Part shown: in pieces, positions 1-7,068 of the stretch
How positions within the stretch are numbered: the stretch's first letter is position 1
How the letters are laid out: each line of letters begins with the position of its first letter
From: Myxococcaceae bacterium
Lineage (GTDB): Bacteria; Myxococcota; Myxococcia; Myxococcales; Myxococcaceae
Direction of reading: 5' to 3'
Length of the DNA: 34,247 nt
Assembly (NCBI GenBank): GCA_019694595.1
Contig: JAIBBQ010000054.1
Coordinates: forward strand, 1-34,247
Program-made: the position numbers and the translations under genes
The notes under the pieces: generated by a model
What the model was told of the DNA's origin: nothing
Databases searched by the model: none
Seen by the model: only the letters and a program-made list of their open reading frames with translations

Positions 1-849
1 GGCGGCGGCGGGAGCGCAGGAGGCGGGAGCGCCGGCGGGGGACGCGCGGGAGGCGGGAGCGCGGGCGGAGGTCAGCCTGACGGCGGCCGCACCGACGGCG
101 GCACCAGCGACGGCGGCGGCGGCGGCAGCGCGAAGTTCTGCGAGGTCTTCGAGACCTACGCCACCGGCGCGCTGTCCGGCGGCGCCACGCTGGGCCCGTG
201 GAAGGTCAACGTCGCCGACTCCAACGGCACCGTGAGCATCGACGGCACCCACGTGGTGTCCGGCAGCAAGGCGCTCAAGGTGCACATCAACAACGGCGCG
301 TCGTCGGGCGGGCAGCTGCGCACCAAGGCCTCGCCGCTCTTCTCGCCCGCGCGGCCGCAGCTCTACGGCCGCTTCATGATGTACCTGGCGAACGGGGCCG
401 GCACGAGCCAGCACTGGACGATGTTCGGCGCCGCCGGCACCGTGCCCGATGGCCCCACCATGGGCCACCACGCGACCTACCTCTACAGCGCGTTCGCCAG
501 CAGCGCGAAGAACTCCTACGGCGAGGTCTACTACGACGACCAGACCGCCCAGGACTGCTGGCACACCAGCAACACGCTCATGCCGCTCGACAAGTGGACC
601 TGCGTGGCCTTCAGCGTCGATGGCCCCAACAAGGCGTACCGCTTCTGGCTCGACGGCACCTCGATTCCCGGGCTGTCGGTCAACACCACCGGCGACGGCT
701 GCGTGGCCCACCCCGCGGCGACGCCCTGGTACGGGCCCAACTTCGACGAGTTCTACATCGGCGCCCTGAGCTTCCACCCGATGACCGCCTCGCTCGACCT
801 GTGGATCGACGACGTGGTGCTCGACACCAGCCCCGTCGCCTGCCCCTGA
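1..849 (+). CDS. Secreted/lipoprotein-type protein with Gly-Ser linker and probable beta-sandwich domain (5' end missing)
   Basis: The frame is open from the first base to a TGA at 847-849, so the start and any signal peptide lie upstream. The first ~50 residues are a low-complexity linker built on SAGGG-like units followed by DGG repeats, typical of a flexible tether between a lipoprotein anchor and an extracellular domain. A compact domain of about 230 residues follows, starting near KFCEVFE. It contains several Cys residues (KFCEVF, DCWHT, KWTCVAF, GDGC, final VACP) that could form disulfides outside the cytoplasm. Alternating hydrophobic strands and the closing LDLWIDDVVLDTSP segment suggest a ConA-like jelly-roll fold as in LamG or Cip1-like carbohydrate-binding proteins. 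That fold assignment is inference from sequence style; no catalytic motif is recognised. Confidence 0.7.
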   Translation, partial: GGGGSAGGGSAGGGRAGGGSAGGGQPDGGRTDGGTSDGGGGGSAKFCEVFETYATGALSGGATLGPWKVNVADSNGTVSIDGTHVVSGSKALKVHINNGASSGGQLRTKASPLFSPARPQLYGRFMMYLANGAGTSQHWTMFGAAGTVPDGPTMGHHATYLYSAFASSAKNSYGEVYYDDQTAQDCWHTSNTLMPLDKWTCVAFSVDGPNKAYRFWLDGTSIPGLSVNTTGDGCVAHPAATPWYGPNFDEFYIGALSFHPMTASLDLWIDDVVLDTSPVACP

Positions 850-868
850 CGAGGGCGGGCCGTCTTCG

Positions 869-1678
869 ATGCGCTGGCTTCGCTGGTCGGTGGTGCCCGC
901 GCCCCTCGTCGCGCTCGCCCTGCTGCTCCACCTGAACGGGCTGCTGCCCGCAATCGTCCCTGCCGGTTCCGGGCCCGGCGGCTTCTCCCACCTCGCCCAG
1001 GTGCTCTCGGGCGTCGACCGCCACGGGCGCCTGCCGCCCGCGCAGCTCGAGCGCCTGGGCCCGGAGCTCACCGCGCAGCTCGAGGTCCTCGCGTGGGACG
1101 GGCCCACCACCCGGCCCCAGGCCTACGCGAGCGACGACGAGCGCCTGGCGTACTGGCTCAACGCCTACCTCACGCTCGGCCTCGCCCGCGCGCGCAGCCT
1201 GGGCGACGGAGCCTCCGCGGTGAGCCGGCTGCGCTACGAGCTCGGCGAGAGCTGGCCGGTCGACGGCGCGCGCCTCACCCTCGCCACCCTCGAGCGCCGG
1301 CACCTCTCCGCGCTGGGCGACCCGCGCGTCACCTTCGCGCTGGCCTGTGGCCGCGACGACTGCCCGGCGGCCGACGGCGCGCCCTTCGTGGCGGGCACGC
1401 TCGACGCCCAGCTCAACGATGCCGTGCGCCGCTACGTGCGCGTGCCCGCCCACTTCCGGCTGCAGGGCAAGGTGGCGCACGTGTCCGCGCTGCTGAAGGC
1501 CCACGAGCCGGAGCTCGTCGCCGCGCTCCCCGAGCGGCAGGGGAGCCTGCTGCACTTCGTGTGGGCCTTCCTGCCCGACGCGTGCGACGAGGTGCCGGGC
1601 TGCGACACCCGCGGGGCGCTCGACCTCGCCTGCGGTCCACGGCTCGACCGCTGCACCGTGGTGGCCGACGGACGGTGA
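869..1678 (+). CDS. DUF547 domain protein with N-terminal membrane/signal segment
   Basis: 269 residues from an ATG 19 bases after the previous stop. Residues ~6-30 are a hydrophobic helix (signal anchor or signal peptide), so the rest is probably periplasmic. The body matches the DUF547 pattern: a YWLNAYLTL segment (family core is like FWINAYN), then LGDPRVTFALACGRDDCPA (family: acid/His plus Cys-containing core) and a segment ending in LDAQLNDAVRRYV. DUF547 proteins have no firmly established activity; a papain-like fold has been proposed for the family. Two further Cys pairs near the C-terminus (DACDEVPGCD and LACG...RC) could form disulfides. The neighbour upstream is also exported, but the two genes show no functional link I can read. 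Confidence 0.75.
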   Translation: MRWLRWSVVPAPLVALALLLHLNGLLPAIVPAGSGPGGFSHLAQVLSGVDRHGRLPPAQLERLGPELTAQLEVLAWDGPTTRPQAYASDDERLAYWLNAYLTLGLARARSLGDGASAVSRLRYELGESWPVDGARLTLATLERRHLSALGDPRVTFALACGRDDCPAADGAPFVAGTLDAQLNDAVRRYVRVPAHFRLQGKVAHVSALLKAHEPELVAALPERQGSLLHFVWAFLPDACDEVPGCDTRGALDLACGPRLDRCTVVADGR

Positions 1679-1733
1679 GTCCACGCGAAGGCCTGTCGCA
1701 CGGCCCGACGCTGCGCGTACTGTCCTGCCCGCG

Positions 1734-2081
1734 ATGGGTTCCGCCCCCGACCCGCAGCCGCAGCCGACCAGCGCCTTCTTCAGCGCCCTCTCCAGCACGT
1801 TGCTGCTCGGCATCGGCGCGGTGTGCCTGTTCCTCGGCCGCTGCACCAGCGGCTGCACGGACGCCGCGGTGAAGCAGGACCAGCTCGGCACCGCCACCGT
1901 CTTTGCGCCGTTCTTCAACGCCGCCGCCGTGGCGTCGACGGTGGTCGGGGTCGCCGCGCTCGCTGGCGGAGCGCTGACGCTGGTGCTGGCGCTGCGCTTC
2001 CTCACCCGCGGCGGTGCACCTCGAAGCTCGGCATCCGTCACGGACGACGAGCCGCCCGACGTCGGCGGCCCGCCGCCCTGA
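1734..2081 (+). CDS. Small two-helix membrane protein of unknown function
   Basis: 115 residues. Two hydrophobic segments (about residues 18-36 and 60-87) flank a short loop with CTSGC and a KQD-containing polar stretch. The C-terminus is polar and Pro-rich (DDEPPDVGGPPP). This looks like a hairpin inner-membrane protein with both ends in the cytoplasm; topology is inferred. I do not recognise a family. Coding status is supported by consistent G/C at third positions and by a fit between the flanking genes. It ends 27 bases before the convergent lipoprotein gene. Confidence 0.55.
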   Translation: MGSAPDPQPQPTSAFFSALSSTLLLGIGAVCLFLGRCTSGCTDAAVKQDQLGTATVFAPFFNAAAVASTVVGVAALAGGALTLVLALRFLTRGGAPRSSASVTDDEPPDVGGPPP

Positions 2082-2108
2082 GACAGGGCCCCGTCCGGAA
2101 CGGCGCTC

Positions 2109-3047
2109 TCAGTTGCAGCTGTCGTCGTTGCCCGGGTTCACCCGGCAGCCGTTGGCGCAGCTGCGGATGACGCTCACCGACACGCCGTCGGAGCCGCAGC
2201 GGTAGAGCGTGCTCGAGTTGCCGCTCACCACGTCGCCGCCGCAGTACGCGCTGCCCGCCACGCACCGGCAGCTGTCGTCGCGCCCGGGGTTGACGCTGCA
2301 GCCGTGCGAGCAGCTGCGAATCACCGTGGCCGACTTGCCGTCGCTGCCACAGCGGTAGAGCGTGCTCGCGTTGCCCGACACCTTGTCGCCGCCGCAGTAG
2401 CTGCCGCCCGGCACGCAGCTGCCCGAACCAGAGCTCGAGCCGCCCGACGACGGCGGGGCGTTGCCGTTGAGCACCGCGCGCACCGCCGCCTTCTCTTCCG
2501 CGGTGATGGCGCAGTGGGTCTCGTAGCCGTCGCTCGCCAGGCCGTTGTGGCCGCGCAGGAAGGAGTCGATCTGATTGCGCAGCGACGACTTGAGCGACGG
2601 CGTGCCCGCGTACACCATGTGGATGTGGTACCCGAACGACGGCGGCACCCGGTAGAAGGCCGCGAAGCCCTGCATGCGAAGGTTGTGCACGCGCGCACAC
2701 GGCGAGCCCCCCGGGTCGATGTCCGTCGCCGCCGAGTACGTCGCGCCGGGCTCCGGGCAGTGCGTGCCCACCGAGGCCGACGCGTCGCCGAAGGTCTGGA
2801 TGAGCGAGCCGTCGCCCACGCCCGCGCGCAGCATCGCGGCGTGCGCCCCCGAGTACATGCGCGACGGAGAGCTCGAGAAGCCGCAGGTGTACGGCTGCGG
2901 GCAGTAGCAGGTGCGCAGCTCGCTGCTGCTCACCGCCTCCGTGTCGCCCGCTTCCGCGTCGTCGGCGCCGTCGACGATGGGGCCGCAGCCCGACGCCACC
3001 GCAAGCGCACCACACAGGGTTGCCAGGACAGGGTTGAACGCGCGCAT
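2109..3047 (-). CDS. Lipoprotein with possible M15-like peptidase domain and two Cys-rich C-terminal repeats
   Basis: The start was placed at the ATG at 3047-3045 because a GAGGAG ribosome-binding site lies just upstream and because it gives a clean lipoprotein signal: MRAFNPVLATLCGALAVASG then Cys. The 312-residue product has an N-terminal domain with THCPEPGATYSAATDID followed later by GYHIHMVY. The order His, Asp, HxH recalls zinc-ligand spacing of M15/VanX-type D-Ala-D-Ala peptidases, but the match is partial and this is inference. After a Ser/Gly linker come two tandem repeats of ~47 residues, each with YCGGDxVSGNxSTLYRCGSDG, a VIRSC segment and VNPGxDDSC. Six to seven Cys per repeat suggest disulfide-rich surface modules. 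It may bind or cleave cell-wall material; a purely structural role is equally possible. Confidence 0.7.
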   Translation of the reverse strand: MRAFNPVLATLCGALAVASGCGPIVDGADDAEAGDTEAVSSSELRTCYCPQPYTCGFSSSPSRMYSGAHAAMLRAGVGDGSLIQTFGDASASVGTHCPEPGATYSAATDIDPGGSPCARVHNLRMQGFAAFYRVPPSFGYHIHMVYAGTPSLKSSLRNQIDSFLRGHNGLASDGYETHCAITAEEKAAVRAVLNGNAPPSSGGSSSGSGSCVPGGSYCGGDKVSGNASTLYRCGSDGKSATVIRSCSHGCSVNPGRDDSCRCVAGSAYCGGDVVSGNSSTLYRCGSDGVSVSVIRSCANGCRVNPGNDDSCN

Positions 3048-3084
3048 GTCGCTCCTCGATGAGCCCCTTGTGCGGAGGTTCTCG

Positions 3085-3099
3085 TCGGGGATGCCCCGA
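3085..3099. promoter_or_regulatory. Short inverted repeat in a divergent promoter region
   Basis: The 125 bases between the lipoprotein start (3047) and the glycosylase start (3173) hold the perfect inverted repeat TCGGGG-ATG-CCCCGA. It lies about 40 bases upstream of the lipoprotein start. It could be an operator or a small hairpin in the lipoprotein leader. No convincing -35/-10 pair is visible on either strand. Confidence 0.3.
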
Positions 3100-3172
3100 T
3101 GGTTTGCTGCCATTCCTGTAAGCACTCCGGCGTGGAGTCCACCCGCTCCACCACCTTGCGGAACTGCCTGAA

Positions 3173-3769
3173 ATGTCGGCCAATTCAGGGCACCCCATGG
3201 CGCACTGGCGACGCTCGGAGCTCGAAGGGCCGGCGCTGCGCATCGCCCGGCAGCTGCTCGGGCAGGTGCTGGTGGCGCATGGGGCGGGCGAGGTGCGCCG
3301 CGGCCGCATCGTGGAGGTCGAGGCCTACCTCGGGCCGCAGGACCTCGCCTCGCACTCGCGCATGGGGCCGACCGCGCGCAACGCGCCGATGTTCGGGCCG
3401 GCGGGCCACGCCTACGTCTTCCTCGTCTACGGCATGCACCACTGCTTCAACGTCACCACCGGCCGCGGCGCGGCGGTGCTCATCCGCGGGCTCGAGCCGC
3501 TGGGCGCGGTGGCCGCGTGCGACGGGCCGGGGAAGCTCTCGCGGGCGCTCGGCATCACCACCACGGATTCCGGGCTGCCGCTCGACGGGGCGCGCTTCGC
3601 CATCGAGCGCGCGGCCCCCGTGGCGCCGAGGTCGGTCGTCCGCGGGCCGCGGGTCGGCGTGGAGTACGCGGGCGACTGGGCCGAGCGGCCGTACCGGCTC
3701 TTCGTGCGGGGGAGCGCCGGCGTCTCGCGCGGCGATGGCCGACGCGCCCTGCCCGTTCAGCGAGGTTGA
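3173..3769 (+). CDS. mpg: 3-methyladenine DNA glycosylase (AAG/MPG family)
   Basis: Base-excision repair enzyme that flips out alkylated or deaminated purines (3-methyladenine, hypoxanthine) and cleaves the N-glycosidic bond. The 198-residue product carries the family core: ARQLLGQVL near residue 25, EVEAYLGPQDLASHS with Glu50 as the expected general base, ARNAPMFGPAGHAYVFLVYG and GMHHCFNV around residues 69-94, and GPGKLSRALGI. Length is normal for bacterial members. The start could instead be the ATG at 3197 (MAHWRRSEL), which fits the family N-terminus at least as well; neither has a clear ribosome-binding site. Its 3' end overlaps the most upstream start proposed for the following sigma factor by 35 bases. 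Confidence 0.92.
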   Translation: MSANSGHPMAHWRRSELEGPALRIARQLLGQVLVAHGAGEVRRGRIVEVEAYLGPQDLASHSRMGPTARNAPMFGPAGHAYVFLVYGMHHCFNVTTGRGAAVLIRGLEPLGAVAACDGPGKLSRALGITTTDSGLPLDGARFAIERAAPVAPRSVVRGPRVGVEYAGDWAERPYRLFVRGSAGVSRGDGRRALPVQRG

Positions 3770-4403
3770 CGGCCCGCCGCTGCATGCGCAGTGTCGCCTT
3801 CGCGTGGGCTTCGGCGACGGCACGGTGGGTTTCCTGGAGCGTGCCCGCGCGGGCGACCTGTCCGCGTACGAAGGGCTCGTCGCCGAGCACCGCGACGCGG
3901 TCTACGGCCTCGCGCTGCGCTTCACCCGGTCCGAGGCGGACGCCGCCGAGGTGACCCAGGAAGTCTTCCTGCGCGCCTGGCGCGCCCTCGCCGAGCTCCC
4001 CACCGAAGAGCGCTTCGGGGCGTGGGTGCGGCGGGTGGCCGCCAACCAGAGCCTGTCCCGGCTGCGGCACCGCAAGGTGGCCTCGCAGGTCGAGGTACCG
4101 CCCCAGGGGCCCGAGTTCACCGAGCGCGGCACGCTGATCGACGAGGTGCCCGACGGCGCCCGCGACGCGGAAGGGCTCTCGCTCGACGCCGAGCTCGGCC
4201 GGGCCATCGAGCTGGCCTCCGACGCGCTCCCCGAGGCCCACCGCCAGGTCTTCCTCCTGAAGGACGTCGACGGCCTGTCCTACGAGGAGATCAGCGAGAT
4301 CACAGGGGAATCCGTCCCTGCCATCAAGAGCCGCCTCCACCGGGCACGACTGGCCATGCGTGCAGCCATCGACCGTTTCTACCGGGACGGCGACAACATC
4401 TGA
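3735..4403 (+). CDS. ECF-type RNA polymerase sigma factor (RpoE-like)
   Basis: Sigma-70 family factor of the small two-domain type that recruits RNA polymerase to a stress or envelope regulon. Region 2 is seen in AVYGLALRFTRSEADAAEVT then QEVFLRAWRAL; region 4 in LPEAHRQVFLLKDVDGLSYE then EISEITGESVPAIKSRLHRA. The inter-domain linker is acidic. The ATG at 3735 gives 222 residues, but the conserved part begins near FLERARAGDLSAYE, so GTG starts at 3804 or 3825 are equally possible and would remove the overlap with mpg. The gene directly after it encodes a zinc-binding anti-sigma factor, which is the usual partner and predicts that this factor is held inactive until a signal releases it. Confidence 0.92.
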   Translation: MADAPCPFSEVDGPPLHAQCRLRVGFGDGTVGFLERARAGDLSAYEGLVAEHRDAVYGLALRFTRSEADAAEVTQEVFLRAWRALAELPTEERFGAWVRRVAANQSLSRLRHRKVASQVEVPPQGPEFTERGTLIDEVPDGARDAEGLSLDAELGRAIELASDALPEAHRQVFLLKDVDGLSYEEISEITGESVPAIKSRLHRARLAMRAAIDRFYRDGDNI

Positions 4404-4457
4404 TTGAATCGAGGCCTCCTGGTTTGCATGTTTCGGGGGAGACGCGAAACGCCACCC

Positions 4458-4700
4458 ATGCCCGTCGACAGCTGCAAGGACGCCATCGAGTTGTTGCTGG
4501 GCTATCTCGACGGAGAGCTCGGCCCCGACGTGGTGAGCAAGCTCGAGCAGCACTTCGGCGGCTGCGCCCCGTGCGAGGAGTTCCTCAAGGCGTACCGGGC
4601 GACCCCGCAGCTCTGCAAGAAGGCCCTCGCTGCCAAGATGCCCCAGGCGATGGCCGACTCGCTCACCGGCTTCCTCCGCGGCGCGCTCAAGAAGTCGTGA
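4458..4700 (+). CDS. Zinc-binding (ZAS-type) anti-sigma factor
   Basis: 80 residues from the ATG at 4458 (MPVDSCKDAIELLLGYLDGE). An in-frame ATG at 4404 would add 18 residues unlike the family. The HFGGCAPC segment gives the H-x3-C-x2-C zinc motif of ZAS anti-sigma domains, and the YLDGEL segment before it is the usual helix of zf-HC2 proteins. No membrane helix follows, so this is a cytoplasmic anti-sigma factor, perhaps responding to thiol or metal stress as RsrA-type proteins do; the signal itself cannot be read from the sequence. It starts 54 bases after the sigma gene and is probably cotranscribed and cognate to it. Confidence 0.85.
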   Translation: MPVDSCKDAIELLLGYLDGELGPDVVSKLEQHFGGCAPCEEFLKAYRATPQLCKKALAAKMPQAMADSLTGFLRGALKKS

Positions 4701-4759
4701 CGGGCTCGCCCCCGCACCATTGCGCCCGGGCGCTGCGCTGACCTAAGCGCAGGCCGGCC

Positions 4760-5824
4760 GTGGATCCGCTCAACCTGAAGGACCTCGACGTCGACGGGCT
4801 CACCGCCGCGCTGGCGCACCTGTCGCCCACGCGCACCGCGGTGCTCAAGCTCTTCGCCTCGGTCTTCGCCCACGGCGCGCAGACGATGGAAGACGTGCGC
4901 GGTGCGAAGCAGGTCACCGCCGCGGTGCGCGACCACGTGCAGGAGCACGGCACGCTGCCCAGGCTCACCGTGGTGGAGCGCCGCGCGGCCAGCGACGGCT
5001 TCGTGAAGTACCTCTTCGAGTCGCCGCTCGGCGGCCGCTTCGAGGCGGTGCGCATTCCGCTCTTCGAGGAGAAGTACGTGGTGTGCGTCAGCTCCCAGGT
5101 GGGCTGCGCGCTGGCGTGCGACTTCTGCATGACCGGCAAGCTCGGCTTCCAGCGGAACCTCGCCAGCTGGGAAATCGTCGACCAGGTCCTGCGGATCCGC
5201 GCCGAGGCCGACCGGCCGGTGCGCGGAGTGGTCTTCATGGGCATGGGCGAGCCCCTGCTCAACTACGAGAACGCCACCCGCGCCGCGCGCATCCTCTGCC
5301 ACCCGGCGGGGCTCGCCATCTCCGGCCGCGCCATCACCTTCTCCACCGCGGGCTGGGTGCCCGGCATCCGCCGTTTCCTGCGCGAGAACCTCCCCTACCG
5401 GCTCGCGTTCAGCGTCACCTCCGCCATTCCGGAGAAGCGCCTCAAGGTGCTGCCGGTGGAGAAGACCTGGCCGCTGCCCGAGCTCGTCGACTGCATCCGC
5501 GACTACGCCGTCTCCCGCCGCGAGCGGGCGATGGTGGCCTACGTGTGCATCTCGGGCTTCAACATGGGCGAAGAGGACGTCGCCGCGCTGGAGCGCACCT
5601 TCGCCGGCGTGCCGATGAAGCTCGACCTCATCGACGTCACCGACCCCACCGGCGTCTACCAGCCGCCCTCCGCGGTGGAGCTCAAGGCCTTCCGCGACCT
5701 CCTGCAGCGACTCAACGTGCCCATCGCCCGGAGATACTCCGGCGGCAAGGACATCGACGCCGCGTGCGGCACCCTGGCGGGAACCCAGCGCGGTGGACAG
5801 GTGCTCCAGGCTCCGGCGGTCTGA
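4760..5824 (+). CDS. RlmN/Cfr-family radical SAM RNA methyltransferase, divergent
   Basis: 354 residues from a GTG start. Family enzymes methylate C2 of an adenine in 23S rRNA (and tRNA for RlmN) with a radical SAM mechanism and a methyl-Cys intermediate. Visible signatures are CALACDFC (Cys116, 120 and 123, ligating the 4Fe-4S cluster), FEAVRIP with Glu95 in the place of the RlmN general base, SSQVGC, GMGEPLLNYE for SAM binding, and DIDAACGTLAG with Cys336 in the place of the methyl-accepting cysteine. It diverges from classical RlmN in the middle: the usual SLHAPND-like strand reads SVTSAIPEK, and the central VxYV segment reads AYVCISGFNMG. All catalytic cysteines are present, so it should be active, but the RNA target may differ. 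Confidence 0.8.
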   Translation: MDPLNLKDLDVDGLTAALAHLSPTRTAVLKLFASVFAHGAQTMEDVRGAKQVTAAVRDHVQEHGTLPRLTVVERRAASDGFVKYLFESPLGGRFEAVRIPLFEEKYVVCVSSQVGCALACDFCMTGKLGFQRNLASWEIVDQVLRIRAEADRPVRGVVFMGMGEPLLNYENATRAARILCHPAGLAISGRAITFSTAGWVPGIRRFLRENLPYRLAFSVTSAIPEKRLKVLPVEKTWPLPELVDCIRDYAVSRRERAMVAYVCISGFNMGEEDVAALERTFAGVPMKLDLIDVTDPTGVYQPPSAVELKAFRDLLQRLNVPIARRYSGGKDIDAACGTLAGTQRGGQVLQAPAV

Positions 5825-5855
5825 CGGTAAAGCGGTCGAAATTCCGCAGGGTTAC

Positions 5856-5898
5856 ACGCGTCGCTCGAGTGGGGAGAACTTCCCACCGGGTGACGCGT
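5856..5898. terminator. Long imperfect hairpin after the RlmN-like gene
   Basis: The outer arms ACGCGTC (5856-5862) and GACGCGT (5892-5898) and the inner arms GTGGGGA (5869-5875) and TTCCCAC (5880-5886) are complementary. The stretches between them can also pair with two wobbles and one bulged A (5868). The result is a helix of about 19 pairs closed by a GAAC loop. It sits 32 bases after the RlmN-like stop and 11 bases before the next start. It has no T-tract, so it may be a factor-assisted terminator, an RNA-processing or stability element, or a leader regulator. Confidence 0.5.
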
Positions 5899-5908
5899 TC
5901 AAGGGTCC

Positions 5909-6622
5909 ATGCGCGTCACGGCGGTCAGCGTCGGGAAGGTGCTGGGCGGCGCGGTGCTGCTCCTGGGCTCGGCGGTCATCACCGCCGCGAGCCTGGGCTA
6001 CTTCGACCCCGAGGAGCTGGCGCCCTTCGTCATCGAGAAGCTCCCGCTGCCCAACGAGGCGCTGTGGCTGTTCGCGCTCAAGGTGCACGTGGCGGCGGCG
6101 GCCTTCGCGCTGCCGGCGTGCGTCGCGCTGCAGTCCACCTGGGCACTGAAGCGCTTTCCCCGCGCCCACCGCTGGCTGGGCCGCGCGGCGGGCGTGGTGG
6201 TCGTCTTCGCGCTCGCGCCGTCGGGCTTCTACCTGTCGCTCTTCGCCAAGGGCGGGCTGCCCGGCACGGTGGGCTTCATGCTGTCGGGCGCCATCGTGGT
6301 GGCGGCGATGGTGGCGGCGGTGACGACCGCGCGCGCGCGCCGATTCGCCGCCCACCGCCGCTTCACCTGGCACGTGCTGGCGCAGCTCAGCGTGGCGGTG
6401 AGCTCGCGGCTGATGCTCTACGCGCTCGACGCGGTCGACGCCGACCCCGAGCCTGCCTACCTGGTGAGCCTCTGGCTGCCGGTGGTGGGCAGCGCGCTCG
6501 CCGTCGAGCTGTTCCACCGTCGCCTTCGCCCGCTGTCCCTTCCCTGGAGGAACCATGAAGCGCCTGCCGTCTCTCGTGGTGTCGAGCCTCGTCGCGCTGA
6601 GCTCTTCGCTGGCGCTCGCTGA
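5909..6622 (+). CDS. DUF2306-type integral membrane protein
   Basis: 237 residues with about six hydrophobic segments. The segments HVAAAAFALPACVALQ, HRWLGRAAGVVVVFALAPSG and the LFAKGGLPGTVGFML stretch match the style of DUF2306 (predicted membrane protein; His residues near helix ends are conserved). Biochemical function of the family is unknown. The polar last ~25 residues (NHEAPAVSRG onward) read through the ribosome-binding site and start of the next gene, giving a 68-base overlap; that tail is not expected to be conserved. The strong hairpin just upstream means its expression may be separated from the RlmN-like gene. Confidence 0.7.
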   Translation: MRVTAVSVGKVLGGAVLLLGSAVITAASLGYFDPEELAPFVIEKLPLPNEALWLFALKVHVAAAAFALPACVALQSTWALKRFPRAHRWLGRAAGVVVVFALAPSGFYLSLFAKGGLPGTVGFMLSGAIVVAAMVAAVTTARARRFAAHRRFTWHVLAQLSVAVSSRLMLYALDAVDADPEPAYLVSLWLPVVGSALAVELFHRRLRPLSLPWRNHEAPAVSRGVEPRRAELFAGAR

Positions 6623-7058
6623 GGAACCTGCGCAGGCCGCGCCGGCGCCGACCGAGGTGCAGGTGACCGCCAAGGCGGTGCTGGAGCGCGAGCTGCTCAC
6701 GCCGCTTCAGGTGAAGGAGCGCAAGCACAGCCGGCTGTCGCGCTCGCGGCTGCCTCCGCTGGCGCGCCGCGCCCGCATCGTGGACACCGAGGCCCGCACC
6801 GACGCCAAGGGCGCCGCCTTCGTGGCCTTCGCGGTCGACGACCAGCACGGCTACGCGGCGTTCGACGACGGCCCCAGCGAGGCGAGCTGGCGCAAGGACG
6901 TCATCGTCGGCTGCGTGTACCCGGAGCGCGGCGAGGTCTTCGTGCGCATCGGCAACGACTACCGCCCCGGGGGACTGTTGCTGGGCAAGTCGGTGAAGGT
7001 CGCCGACGCGGCGGTGTGCCACGCCGGCAGCGCTCCGGTGGCCAACGCCGCGCCGTGA
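6555..7058 (+). CDS. Exported protein of unknown function
   Basis: 167 residues with a clear signal peptide (MKRLPSLVVSSLVALSSSLA, likely cleaved after ALA). A strong ribosome-binding site, GGAGGAA, lies four bases before the ATG, inside the preceding gene, which supports this start and the 68-base overlap. The mature region has an acidic/basic alternation (KERKHSRLSRSRLPPLARRA), then a compact domain with VAFAVDDQHGYAAF, KDVIVGCVYPERG and a Cys near the end (DAAVCHAG). Two Cys in the mature part could form a disulfide. I do not recognise a family. It is convergent with the redoxin gene, only 10 bases apart. Confidence 0.65.
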   Translation: MKRLPSLVVSSLVALSSSLALAEEPAQAAPAPTEVQVTAKAVLERELLTPLQVKERKHSRLSRSRLPPLARRARIVDTEARTDAKGAAFVAFAVDDQHGYAAFDDGPSEASWRKDVIVGCVYPERGEVFVRIGNDYRPGGLLLGKSVKVADAAVCHAGSAPVANAAP

Positions 7059-7068
7059 GGCGGGCGGC

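Noticed and set aside
2082-2108. Terminator between the small membrane protein and the lipoprotein gene
   Set aside because: GGGCCC with short GAC/GTC flanks is present, but the stem has no room for a loop and a mismatch, so I do not call it.
6555-6622. Frameshift joining the DUF2306 gene and the exported protein
   Set aside because: The second gene has its own strong ribosome-binding site and signal peptide, so a simple overlap explains the arrangement.
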